Below, piece after piece: positions 1 through 8,200 of a stretch of 64,000 nucleotides of DNA (within the stretch, counting starts at the first letter, position 1; each line of letters opens with the position of its first letter). Origin of the DNA: an uncultured Haliea sp. (GTDB taxonomy: Bacteria; Pseudomonadota; Gammaproteobacteria; Pseudomonadales; Halieaceae); the NCBI GenBank assembly GCA_947258585.1, contig CAMYIZ010000016.1, forward strand, positions 76,085 to 140,084. The letters run 5' to 3'. Both the position numbers and the translations under genes were made by a program. Under the pieces are notes generated by a model. It saw only the letters and a list, made by a program, of their open reading frames with translations, was not told the origin of the DNA and did not search any database.

Positions 1-1
1 C

Positions 2-160
2 CCGCCGCGCTGCGCCGGCAACGCTGTCGCCTTTCCTTTCCAGGTATTGATGCCCGGCATGCAGATGGACGTGATCGATGTGTTCGAATTCAGCGCCGAG
101 GGCAAGATCAGCAGCATGAAGGCCTACTGGGGGCCGGACAACATGCAAACCGGAAGCTGA
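2..160 (+). CDS. SnoaL-like / ketosteroid isomerase-like protein, C-terminal fragment
   Basis: The frame is open from the window edge to a TGA at 158-160 and gives 52 residues. The readable part contains VIDVFEFSAEGKISSMKAYW, which resembles the last strands of the NTF2-like alpha+beta barrel of SnoaL/steroid delta-isomerase proteins: hydrophobic strand, short turn with Gly-Lys-Ile, then a strand with Tyr-Trp. The start lies outside the window, so catalytic residues cannot be inspected. It converges on the RND fusion-protein gene with a gap of only 7 bases. Family assignment is from pattern recognition; the substrate is unknown. Confidence 0.6.
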   Translation, partial: PPRCAGNAVAFPFQVLMPGMQMDVIDVFEFSAEGKISSMKAYWGPDNMQTGS

Positions 161-167
161 CAGTCGC

Positions 168-1262
168 TCAGCTGCCGCCGTCACAGGGATTGCTGCCGCC
201 TGGCTCAAGTAAATGACAGGGCAGCACCCTGTCACCCGGTGCCAGCCCCGACACAACTTCGGCGCGACCATCCGGCAGCTCCCGGCCCAAACGCAGGAAG
301 CGGCGCTCGGGCCCTTCCGGCCCCGCCACACTGACCACCCACAACTGACCGGCCTGGGCCAGCAGCGCAGTCGGTACATACAGGCGCTGCTCGGATCCCG
401 CCGGCACCGCAACGCGGGCGTACATACCGGGCAACAGGCGCTCATCGTAGGGCAGCCGAATCTTGACCTGGAAACTGCGCGAGCCGGGCTCGGCGGCGGG
501 CACAATCTCCTCTATCGCGCCCTCGATGTCCAGATCCAGTGCAGGCAGGCTTACCGGTACCGGCTGGCCAATAACCAGCGCCAGCGCCAACTGCTCCCGT
601 ACCTGCGCTTCCACCCGCAAGGACAGCGGGTTGTAAAGGGAAATCAGGCGCGAACCGGGTGCAGCGGTATCACCGGGCTCGGCGAAGCGATCCACCACCC
701 TGCCAGCTATCGGTGACAGGATGGAGGCGTAGCCCAGTGCTGCCCGTGACTCCGCCAGCGCCTGTTCCGCGCTCTGCAACTCCGCCTGCAGCGAGTCGCG
801 GTTGGCCTGGGCCGCGTCGCGATCCGCCATGGACAGGAGGCCGCGACCCTGCAGCTCCAGTGCCCGCTGCAGGTTGCGCTCAGCCTCGGTCAGGCGCGCC
901 CGGATCGCGGCAATCTGGTCCGAGGCCCGGGCAACCCGGGCATCCAGGTCGGACCGTTCCAGCTCCACCAGCACCTGGCCTTCGCTGACCTGATCCCCCG
1001 CGCGCACATGGATCTTCTGGATCCTGGACATGATTCGCGAAGAGATCATCGTCGCCTGCTTCGCCTCCACCGAACCCGCTACCGGCTCGCTCACCGGCAC
1101 CTCCTCCAGCTCCACCGTGTACACAGGCTCCGGCCCGGCGGCAGTGGGCTGGTCCAGGCCCGGGGCCAGTCGCTGGTCAAACAACCCGGCCATCCAGGCA
1201 ACCAGCAGCAGCAGCAACAACACCGCGCCCAGGGCGGGCAACCAGGTCCGCGTCCTATTCAT
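168..1262 (-). CDS. RND efflux periplasmic adaptor (membrane fusion protein)
   Basis: A 364-residue HlyD/AcrA-type adaptor expected to link the inner-membrane RND pump to an outer-membrane channel. It opens with an N-terminal membrane anchor (about residues 7-28), followed by a first lipoyl half (SSRIMSRIQKIHVRAGDQV), a helical hairpin rich in Ala, Arg and Gln, a second lipoyl half (ILSPIAGRVVDRFAEPGD), then beta-barrel and membrane-proximal domains. I chose the ATG at 1262 because it overlaps the stop of the upstream RND gene by 8 bases, suggesting translational coupling; an in-frame start at 1292 would overlap more. No outer-membrane factor gene is present nearby, so TolC or another channel must come from elsewhere. 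Substrate is unknown. Confidence 0.88.
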   Translation of the reverse strand: MNRTRTWLPALGAVLLLLLLVAWMAGLFDQRLAPGLDQPTAAGPEPVYTVELEEVPVSEPVAGSVEAKQATMISSRIMSRIQKIHVRAGDQVSEGQVLVELERSDLDARVARASDQIAAIRARLTEAERNLQRALELQGRGLLSMADRDAAQANRDSLQAELQSAEQALAESRAALGYASILSPIAGRVVDRFAEPGDTAAPGSRLISLYNPLSLRVEAQVREQLALALVIGQPVPVSLPALDLDIEGAIEEIVPAAEPGSRSFQVKIRLPYDERLLPGMYARVAVPAGSEQRLYVPTALLAQAGQLWVVSVAGPEGPERRFLRLGRELPDGRAEVVSGLAPGDRVLPCHLLEPGGSNPCDGGS

Positions 1263-4200
1263 TGGCAACAGCCTCCTCGGCAGGTTCGTCAAAGACCAGC
1301 AGGTACACCACCGGCACCACCACCAGAGTGAGCAGCGTGGAGGCGATAATGCCGAAAATAATGGCCAGGGCGAGACCGCTGAACACCGGGTCGAGAATAA
1401 TGACCAGGTTCCCCAGCAACGTGGTCCCGGCAGTCAACAGCACCGGTCGCATGCGCACATGGCCGGCCTCCAGCAGGGCCTCGGTAACGCTGGCGCCGCG
1501 ATCCCTGGCCTGGGTCACGAATTCCACCAGGATCAGCGAGTTGCGCACCACGATCCCGGCCAGGGCGATCATGCCAATCATTGCCGTGGCCGTGAACAGC
1601 ACCGGATCCGGTGCCCCCGCCACCTGCCGCTCGCCCAACAGGTTCAGCAACCAGAAGCCAGGCATGATACCGATAACCGTAAGCGGAATGGCGGCCATGA
1701 TGATCAGGGACAGGGCCGAAGAGGCCGTCTGTATCCGCAGGACAAAGAAGATCGCCAACAGGGCGAAAGCAAACGCCAGGCCCATGTCGCGGAATACGTC
1801 GACGGTAATGCGCCACTCTCCCTCGCCGGTCCAGCGCACCTCGATATCCTCCGGCAGTTGCCAGCCGTCACCGCCACCCGGACTGAGGAAGCTGCGCCCC
1901 TGCCAGGCGTTCGCGGCACCGGATTCCGCACCGCGGTCGGCGACCAGGTCGGCAATGACATCCGCCGGCGGGCGCCCGGACAGCTCCGCCGTCACGTAGA
2001 CTACCGGCCGCAGATCCTTGCGCTGGATAGCCTGCTCCGCCGCGATGTGCTGGAAGCTCCCCAATTCACCCACCGCGACCAGGGGCTGGGGCGCCGCATC
2101 CAGACCCTGGGCACTGCTGGCCTGGGCGATACCCTCCATGCCCTTCACCTGCAGCCGCTGAAAGTCATGCAGCGACACCCGCTGCTCCGGCGCCAGCCGC
2201 AGCACTATCGGCAGCGGCTGCGCCTCGCCGGGCTGCTGCAGATAGCCCGCCAAATGGCCCTGGTTGGCCATGGCGAGGACCTGGTTGATATCGGCAGTGG
2301 ATACGCCGGACAGCGCCGCCTTGGTCTTGTCGGTGACAAAGCGCAGCCGCTGCTGTGGCTCCTGTACCGAGGTATCCACTTCCACCACATGCGCTTCGCG
2401 CCGCAGCCGCTGCGCCAGTTGCAGCGCCGCCTGTTGCTGCCTGCCATAGGGCGTCAGGGTGTCGCCGTAAACCTCGGCCACCAGGGTGCTCATGACCGGT
2501 GGCCCCGGCGGCACTTCCACGACTTTCAGTATTATCCCGTCGCGCTGCAAAGGCTGCAGCAACTCCCGTATCCGCAACACCACGGCGTGCGACTGGTGCT
2601 CGCGCTCAGCCTTGTCCACCAGGGTAACGCGCAGGTCTCCCAGGTAGGGCACCTCGCGCTGGTAGTGGCGCCGCACCATGCCGTTGAAGTCGATGGGCGA
2701 GGGCTGGCCGACAAATGCCGCAACCGCGCGTACCTCCGGCACCCGCAGCAGCGCCTGGGCGACCCGCTGGCTGGCCGCGGCGGTTTGCTCCAGGGTGGTG
2801 GATTCCGGCATATCCACCAGCACCTGCACCTCATTCTTGTTGTCGTAGGGCAGCAGCTTCAGGGGCACCAGGCGGAACAGGGGCAGACTTGCCGCCAGCG
2901 CGAAAAGCAGTACCACGAACCACACTACCACCTTGGCTTTACCGCGATCCGCCAGCAGCGGCCGCATCCAGCGGGCATAGGTACCGCCAGCCGCCGCAGC
3001 CCCTGCCGGACCGCTGACGGCCGCCAGTGCGTCGCTGTCCACGGAGGGCAGCAGCCGGCTGGCGAGCCAGGGGGTTACCATGAACGCCACCGCCGTGCTG
3101 CTGATGACGGCCACCGGCACGTTGAATGCCATGGGGGCCATGTACGGCCCCATCATGCCGGTAATGAATGCCAGCGGCAGGAACGCAAACACAATGGTGA
3201 GTGTGGACATGAGCAGGGGAATACGGATCTCCGCCATGGCATCGACAGTACGGCGGGCTCGAGGCCCCCGCCCCTCGGCAAAGTTGCGGGCAATGTTATC
3301 GACACCGGTGATCGGATCGTCCACCAGCAGGCCCAGAGACAGGATGAGCGCAAACAGGGTCACGCGGTTGATGGTGTAGCCGAAGGCCATGTCCAGGGCC
3401 AGGGTGACGCCGTAGCAGATCGGCACCGCCAGCCCTACGACGAGGCCAGCGCGCCAGCCCAGGAACACACTGATGAACACCACCACGGTCACAATGGCGA
3501 AGCCAAGGCTGCTGGTGAGATTATTGACCTTCTCGTCCGCGGTCTGGCCGTAGTCCCGCAACACCTCCACGTGCAGGTCGGCGGGCAGCAGTTCGCGTTG
3601 CAGCCGGGCCATTTCCTCATGCACCCGCCGGGCAACGCTGACCGCGTTGGTGCCGGGCTTCTTGGCCACGTTCAGGGTCACCATGGGGTAGCGCTTGCCG
3701 CTGGTCGCCAGCTCCCTGGTCTCGCGCGCGGAAAAGGTAATCCAGGTGTAGGCGGATGGCTCCTCGGGGCCATCGACAATACGGCCCACGTCCTGCAGGT
3801 AGACCGGAGCGCCATCAATCACATTGACCACCAGGCCGGGCAGCGCCTCGGGGCTGCGCAGGGCATCCCCGCTCTCCAGCAGAATGGACTCGCTATTGAA
3901 CGACCAGCTCCCCGCCGACTGCAACTGGTTGGATACGCCCAGTGCCGACACCACGTCAGCGGCGGTGGTCCTGCGGGCCGCCAGCGCCTCCGGATCGAGC
4001 AGGATCTGTACCTGCCGGGCGCGTCCGCCGGTCACGGTCACCTCGCCCGAGTCCGGCACCCGTTGCAGGTGGGTGGAAAGTTCATCCGCCACCCGGCGCA
4101 ATTCATGGTCGCTATAGCGCTGCGGATCACTGGACCACAGAGCCAGCACCACGATGGCCACATCATCCACCTCTACCGGACGCAGCTGCCATTGACTGAC

Positions 4201-4578
4201 CACGGCGGGTATCTGGTGCTGATTGGAATACAGCTTGTTGTAGGTATTGAGCAGGGATTTCTCGCGGTCTTCGCCGACATAAAAGGCCAGGGTGACCGCC
4301 GTGCGCCCCGGTGTGGTCGTGGAGTAGACATGCTCAACTCCGGGAATCTGGGCCAGCAGTTTCTCCAGGGGAATGGCCACCTGCCGCTCTACCTGGAAGG
4401 CGTCGAGCCCCGGTGCCTCGACAAACACGTCCACCACCGGGACGACGATTTGCGGCTCTTCCTCACGCGGTGTGAACAGCAGGGAAATGACGCCCGCCAG
4501 CAGGCCCACGAAGAACAGGGCCCTGGGCAGGCCGCCTCCCAGGGTGTAGGCAACCAGGCGATCGAGGGGATGAGTCAC
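1255..4578 (-). CDS. RND-family efflux transporter permease
   Basis: An 1107-residue proton-driven resistance-nodulation-division pump of the AcrB superfamily. It has the expected duplicated plan: one N-terminal membrane helix, a large periplasmic loop, five membrane helices (including FAIVTVVVFISVFLGW), then the same again in the second half (starting near AFALLAIFFVLRIQ). The motif TPREEEPQIVVP after helix 1 is shared by a subgroup of RND pumps distinct from classical AcrB. The preferred start is GTG 4578, with an AAGGTGG ribosome-binding site and only 10 bases after the ArsR stop; a longer frame to 4674 would overlap ArsR. It is the middle gene of arsR-RND-MFP. Export of a sulfur-related or reactive compound is inferred only from the regulator. 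Confidence 0.9.
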   Translation of the reverse strand: MTHPLDRLVAYTLGGGLPRALFFVGLLAGVISLLFTPREEEPQIVVPVVDVFVEAPGLDAFQVERQVAIPLEKLLAQIPGVEHVYSTTTPGRTAVTLAFYVGEDREKSLLNTYNKLYSNQHQIPAVVSQWQLRPVEVDDVAIVVLALWSSDPQRYSDHELRRVADELSTHLQRVPDSGEVTVTGGRARQVQILLDPEALAARRTTAADVVSALGVSNQLQSAGSWSFNSESILLESGDALRSPEALPGLVVNVIDGAPVYLQDVGRIVDGPEEPSAYTWITFSARETRELATSGKRYPMVTLNVAKKPGTNAVSVARRVHEEMARLQRELLPADLHVEVLRDYGQTADEKVNNLTSSLGFAIVTVVVFISVFLGWRAGLVVGLAVPICYGVTLALDMAFGYTINRVTLFALILSLGLLVDDPITGVDNIARNFAEGRGPRARRTVDAMAEIRIPLLMSTLTIVFAFLPLAFITGMMGPYMAPMAFNVPVAVISSTAVAFMVTPWLASRLLPSVDSDALAAVSGPAGAAAAGGTYARWMRPLLADRGKAKVVVWFVVLLFALAASLPLFRLVPLKLLPYDNKNEVQVLVDMPESTTLEQTAAASQRVAQALLRVPEVRAVAAFVGQPSPIDFNGMVRRHYQREVPYLGDLRVTLVDKAEREHQSHAVVLRIRELLQPLQRDGIILKVVEVPPGPPVMSTLVAEVYGDTLTPYGRQQQAALQLAQRLRREAHVVEVDTSVQEPQQRLRFVTDKTKAALSGVSTADINQVLAMANQGHLAGYLQQPGEAQPLPIVLRLAPEQRVSLHDFQRLQVKGMEGIAQASSAQGLDAAPQPLVAVGELGSFQHIAAEQAIQRKDLRPVVYVTAELSGRPPADVIADLVADRGAESGAANAWQGRSFLSPGGGDGWQLPEDIEVRWTGEGEWRITVDVFRDMGLAFAFALLAIFFVLRIQTASSALSLIIMAAIPLTVIGIMPGFWLLNLLGERQVAGAPDPVLFTATAMIGMIALAGIVVRNSLILVEFVTQARDRGASVTEALLEAGHVRMRPVLLTAGTTLLGNLVIILDPVFSGLALAIIFGIIASTLLTLVVVPVVYLLVFDEPAEEAVANE

Positions 4579-4588
4579 AGGGCCACCT

Positions 4589-4897
4589 TCAGTCAGCACA
4601 GTAAAGTGCGTGCAGCAATTGCAGAACGGCGCGCGCCTCAACACCGGCCAGCGCATAGTAGATAAGCTGGCCATCGCGCCGGGTGGTCACCAGCCCGGCC
4701 TCCCGCAAACGGGCCAGATGCTGGGACAGGGCTGACTGGGACAGTGGCACGACGGTGTTGAGAGCACCCACGGTGCGCTCCCCGTCCACCAGCGCGCAGA
4801 GAATCACCAGGCGCTTCTCGTTCGCCAGCTGCTTGAGCAACAGTGTGGCCTCGCCCGCCCGCAGGGCCATGGCATCGGCATCAATCATTGTCAACAT
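4589..4897 (-). CDS. ArsR-family repressor, SqrR/BigR/YgaV-like
   Basis: A 102-residue winged-helix DNA-binding repressor. The recognition helix is clear (LSQSALSQHLARLREAGLV), followed by the wing (TTRRDGQLIYYAL). The metal-binding CxC of classical ArsR/SmtB is absent. There are two cysteines, one in ANEKRLVILC and one in the C-terminal LLHALYC, at the positions of the persulfide-sensing pair in SqrR, BigR and YgaV. I infer sulfide/persulfide or redox sensing rather than metal sensing. It is the first gene of an operon with the RND pump. ATG 4897 and ATG 4888 are both plausible starts; a TTG at 4918 is less likely because it lies only 6 bases from the operator-like palindrome. Confidence 0.85.
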   Translation of the reverse strand: MLTMIDADAMALRAGEATLLLKQLANEKRLVILCALVDGERTVGALNTVVPLSQSALSQHLARLREAGLVTTRRDGQLIYYALAGVEARAVLQLLHALYCAD

Positions 4898-4924
4898 CCA
4901 CTCGCCGCCGCAACACAACCAAGT

Positions 4925-4946
4925 TATATTAGATATTATTAATATA
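4925..4946. promoter_or_regulatory. AT-rich inverted repeat, probable ArsR operator
   Basis: TATATTA (4925-4931) and TAATATA (4940-4946) form a perfect 7-bp inverted repeat with an 8-base AT-rich spacer, in a very GC-rich sequence. It lies immediately upstream of the ArsR gene and about 80 bases before the divergent aldolase-like gene. AT-rich palindromes of this kind are known operators of BigR/SqrR-type repressors. Autoregulation is inferred, and control of the divergent gene is possible. Confidence 0.6.
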
Positions 4947-5028
4947 CAAGAGCCCCGCGCCGGCCAACGGTGACCGGGAAAAGGTTTACAATAACCGGGA
5001 CAAGCCGCAAGCGATCTGGAGCAAGGTC

Positions 5029-5820
5029 ATGAACGAAGCCAATAACATCATCATGAACAGGGACACCACCGGCATGGGTGGCGAGGGTGCCGGCAAATCC
5101 ACCGCCGAGATACGGCTCGAGCGCAAGCAGAAGCTGGCAGCCGCGCTGCGCCTGTTCGGCAAGTTTGGTTTCGACGAGGGCGTGGCCGGCCATGTGACCG
5201 TCAGGGACCCCGAGCACCCGGACCAGTTCTGGGTCAATCCCATGGGCCGATCCTTCAAGCAGATGCGGGTGTCGGACCTGCTGCTGGTCAACCACAGGGG
5301 CGAGGTCGTCGCGGGCGACGGCCTGCTCAACGGCGCCGCGTTCACCATTCACTCGCGCATCCACATGGCTCATCCCCGGGTCACTGCCGCAGCCCATTCC
5401 CACTCGCTGTACGGCAAGGCCTGGTCCTCGCTGGGGCGCCTGCTGGATCCTGTCACCCAGGATGCCTGCGCCTTCTATGAAGACCACGTGCTGTTCGACG
5501 ACTTCACCGGGGTGGTACTGGATAGCAGTGAGGGAGAGCGCATTGCCGCCGCACTGGGCGACCACAAGGCCGCGATTCTGCAGAACCACGGCCTGCTGAC
5601 GGTCGGCGAGACAGTGGACGAGGCCGCATGGTGGTTTATTACCATGGAGCGTTCCTGCCAGGCCCAGCTTCTGGCCGAGGCCGCCGGCAAACCGCAGCTG
5701 ATCAAGCCGGAATTCGCGGCCAGGACCCGGGACACAGTGGGTTCAACCCTGGCCGGCTGGTTCAGCTTCCAGCCCCTGTACGATGTTATCGTGGCCGAGC
5801 AGCCGGAACTGCTCGACTAG
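5029..5820 (+). CDS. Class II aldolase/adducin domain protein
   Basis: A 263-residue protein with the class II aldolase fold. Zinc ligands of the family are visible as the HxH in AAAHSHSLYGK and the later His in AILQNHGLL. The N-terminal stretch before ERKQKLAAALRLF is likely flexible. The ATG at 5029 follows a good ribosome-binding region (GGAGCAAGG). The family contains fuculose- and ribulose-phosphate aldolases, decarboxylases and non-enzymatic adducin-like proteins. This sequence looks like the broadly annotated class II aldolase/adducin group acting on unknown substrates. It is followed after 28 bases by a phosphatase-like gene, so the two are probably co-transcribed. Confidence 0.85.
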   Translation: MNEANNIIMNRDTTGMGGEGAGKSTAEIRLERKQKLAAALRLFGKFGFDEGVAGHVTVRDPEHPDQFWVNPMGRSFKQMRVSDLLLVNHRGEVVAGDGLLNGAAFTIHSRIHMAHPRVTAAAHSHSLYGKAWSSLGRLLDPVTQDACAFYEDHVLFDDFTGVVLDSSEGERIAAALGDHKAAILQNHGLLTVGETVDEAAWWFITMERSCQAQLLAEAAGKPQLIKPEFAARTRDTVGSTLAGWFSFQPLYDVIVAEQPELLD

Positions 5821-5848
5821 CGCCCAGCACTCTGCCAAGGAATCGAAC

Positions 5849-6757
5849 ATGTCCCGAAAAGCGTGGTTGCAGGGCCTGTTTGCCGCCAGCGTGCTGGCGG
5901 TGGCCATCGTCCAGTTCATTCCCTCCCCCCCGCTACAACTCCCCGCCGAGCTGCCACCCCCCGCGCGTGACGCGGCCCGCATGCTGGATTTCGAGGGCAT
6001 TCACAACTTCCGTGACCTCGGCGGCTATACCACCGGCGATGGCCGCAGCGTGCAGTGGGGCAAACTGTACCGCTCTGGTCACCTGGCAAGCGCTTCCAGT
6101 CACGACCTGCGACAGCTGCAACGCCTGCAGGTGCATACCCTGATCGATTTCCGCTCGGCCGCGGAGCGGGCGGAAGAACCCAGCCGCCTGCCCGATCCCC
6201 TGCCCTTCAGCGTGGTCAATATTCCCACCCTGGACGAGGGCAACCGGGCCATGGTCGGGGAGCTGCGCCAGCGGGTGGAAACCGGGGATTTCGACGGCTT
6301 CGACCCGGACGCCTTCATGCTGGAGGCGAACCGCCAGTTCGCCACCCGATTCACCGCGGAGTACCGGGATTTCATGCATCAGGTGCTGGAGGCCGACGGC
6401 AGGCCAGTCGTCTGGCACTGTACCGCGGGCAAGGATCGCACCGGGTTCGCAGCGGCCATCCTGCTGCGGGTCCTGGGTGTGCCCGAGGACCAGATCATGG
6501 CCGACTATCTCGCCAGCCGGGAACCGTCACTGGCGGCGCGGCGCGGCGAGCTGCGCCTGCTGCGGCTGTTCAAGGGCGAGGAAGCGGCGGACACCGTGGC
6601 CGTCATGCTGGGCGTCGAGGAGCGCTGGCTGGCAACCGCTTTTGCCACCATCGACAGCCATTGGGAGAGTTTCGACCGCTACGTCACCGAGGGTCTGCAA
6701 CTGTCAGAGGAGGACGTGGAACGCCTGCGGCAAAACCTGCTGACCAACGCCGGCTAG
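5849..6757 (+). CDS. Membrane-anchored or secreted tyrosine phosphatase-like protein
   Basis: A 302-residue member of the bacterial tyrosine/serine phosphatase group (Y_phosphatase3, MptpB-like). An N-terminal hydrophobic segment (about residues 8-22) suggests a signal peptide or anchor, placing the enzyme in the periplasm. The N-terminal family signature IHNFRDLGGY is present. The catalytic P-loop HCTAGKDRTG (CX5RT) is intact, with the Lys after Gly-typical of the lipid-phosphate/tyrosine group. The start at ATG 5849 is supported by an AAGGA site 9 bases upstream; a longer frame begins at 5783 inside the preceding gene. Substrate could be a phosphoprotein, phosphoinositide or sugar phosphate. 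Confidence 0.83.
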   Translation: MSRKAWLQGLFAASVLAVAIVQFIPSPPLQLPAELPPPARDAARMLDFEGIHNFRDLGGYTTGDGRSVQWGKLYRSGHLASASSHDLRQLQRLQVHTLIDFRSAAERAEEPSRLPDPLPFSVVNIPTLDEGNRAMVGELRQRVETGDFDGFDPDAFMLEANRQFATRFTAEYRDFMHQVLEADGRPVVWHCTAGKDRTGFAAAILLRVLGVPEDQIMADYLASREPSLAARRGELRLLRLFKGEEAADTVAVMLGVEERWLATAFATIDSHWESFDRYVTEGLQLSEEDVERLRQNLLTNAG

Positions 6758-6766
6758 TGCCGCGGC

Positions 6767-8155
6767 TCAGTCACGCCACGCCTGCTCGTCAAGGTCGAGG
6801 TCGCGCCAGTCCTCGAGCCGCAGGCGCGGTTCGCCGCCTGCGCGCAGCTGGGCGTCGTAGTCCGCCAGCAAACGCATCCCGATCCGGTACATCCATCCCA
6901 GGCCAACGAGATTGACCAGCGCCAGCAGGCCCATGGTGAGCTCGGCGAATCCGAACACCGTACTCAGGTCCTGCAGTGAGCCCCAGAACACCAGGCCCAG
7001 CACCGCGACCCGGAACAGCGTGGCCACCGTGGGATTGTCGTGGCTGAAGAAGCTGAGGCTGTTGTCGCCCAGATAGTAGTTGTACATGATGGAACTGAAG
7101 GCGAACAGCACCAGCGCCACGGAGACAAAGCCCGCGCCCCAGGAACCGACATGGCTGGCCATGGCCGCCTGGGTCAGCACCACACCGTCGACACCCGCTG
7201 CCCCGGGCTGGTAGGCATCCGAGAGCAGGATGATGACGGCGGTGCAGGAGCACATGATGAGGGTGTCGATGAAAACGCTGAAGGCCTGCACCACACCCTG
7301 GTTGGCAGGGTGCGGCACGTGGGCGACCGCGGCCACGTTGGGCGCGCTGCCCAGGCCGGCCTCGTTGCTGAACAAGCCGCGCTTGACGCCCTGCATGATC
7401 ACCGCGCCGAGGCCCCCGCCCACCGCCTGTTCCAGACCAAAGGCACTTTCGACGATGTACCAGAGCGCCGCCGGGACCGCGGTGATGTTGAGCGCAATCA
7501 CCACCAGCGCGGCGAGTAAATAGGCCAGCGCCATCAGCGGCACGATGACCTCCGCCACCAGGGCAATGCGGCGGATCCCGCCAAAAATGACCGAACCCAG
7601 AAGGAGTACCATCAACGATCCGGTTACCCAGGTTGATACGCCGAAGGAGGCCTGTAGCGACGTCGCCACCACGTAGGACTGGACCGCATTGAACCCCAGC
7701 CCGAACGTCACCAGCAGCAGCACCGAGTAGACCGCCGCCAGCCCGCGCTGGCGAATACCGTGGGTGAGATAGTAGGCGGGACCGCCGCGGTAGCTGCCGT
7801 CAGGCTCAGCACGCTTGAACAGCTGGGCCAGGGAGCACTCGAAGAAACTGGTGGCCATGCCCATCAGCCCGATGACCCACATCCAGAACACGGCCCCCGG
7901 CCCACCCAGGGTAATGGCAACCGCCACGCCCGCGATGTTCCCGCTACCGACCCGCCCCGCCACCGAGACCACCAGTGCCTGGAAGGAGCTGATATGGCCG
8001 CGCTCATGATGCAGACCGCCGCGCAGGACACTGAACATGCGACCGAAATAGCGGAATTGCACGGCCCGCGAACCCACAGTGAACAGCAACCCCACCCCGA
8101 TCAGGACCACGACCAGAATCTGGCCCCAGAGGAAGTCGTTGACGGCATTCAGCAT
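6767..8155 (-). CDS. Alanine/glycine:cation symporter family protein (AGCS)
   Basis: A 462-residue inner-membrane carrier of the AGCS family (AlsT/DagA-like), which brings in alanine, glycine or related amino acids with Na+ or H+. About eleven hydrophobic segments are visible. The family motif region GRVGSGNIAGVAVAITLGGP and the later GLFSNEAGLGSAPNVAA are well conserved. Length is usual for the family. It lies 45 bases downstream of a second amino-acid transporter gene reading the same way, so they may form an operon. The exact substrate cannot be read from sequence. Confidence 0.93.
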   Translation of the reverse strand: MLNAVNDFLWGQILVVVLIGVGLLFTVGSRAVQFRYFGRMFSVLRGGLHHERGHISSFQALVVSVAGRVGSGNIAGVAVAITLGGPGAVFWMWVIGLMGMATSFFECSLAQLFKRAEPDGSYRGGPAYYLTHGIRQRGLAAVYSVLLLVTFGLGFNAVQSYVVATSLQASFGVSTWVTGSLMVLLLGSVIFGGIRRIALVAEVIVPLMALAYLLAALVVIALNITAVPAALWYIVESAFGLEQAVGGGLGAVIMQGVKRGLFSNEAGLGSAPNVAAVAHVPHPANQGVVQAFSVFIDTLIMCSCTAVIILLSDAYQPGAAGVDGVVLTQAAMASHVGSWGAGFVSVALVLFAFSSIMYNYYLGDNSLSFFSHDNPTVATLFRVAVLGLVFWGSLQDLSTVFGFAELTMGLLALVNLVGLGWMYRIGMRLLADYDAQLRAGGEPRLRLEDWRDLDLDEQAWRD

Positions 8156-8200
8156 GCAGGCTCCAGAGGCGACGCGGACCGGGAGGACCGGTGACCGGGA

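Noticed and set aside
1030-4665. A 1211-codon open frame on the plus strand, antisense to the RND pump
   Set aside because: It lies entirely opposite a clear RND gene, its product is low in hydrophobic cores and rich in His, Gln, Arg and Gly, and no domain is recognisable. It is a by-product of GC-rich codon use.
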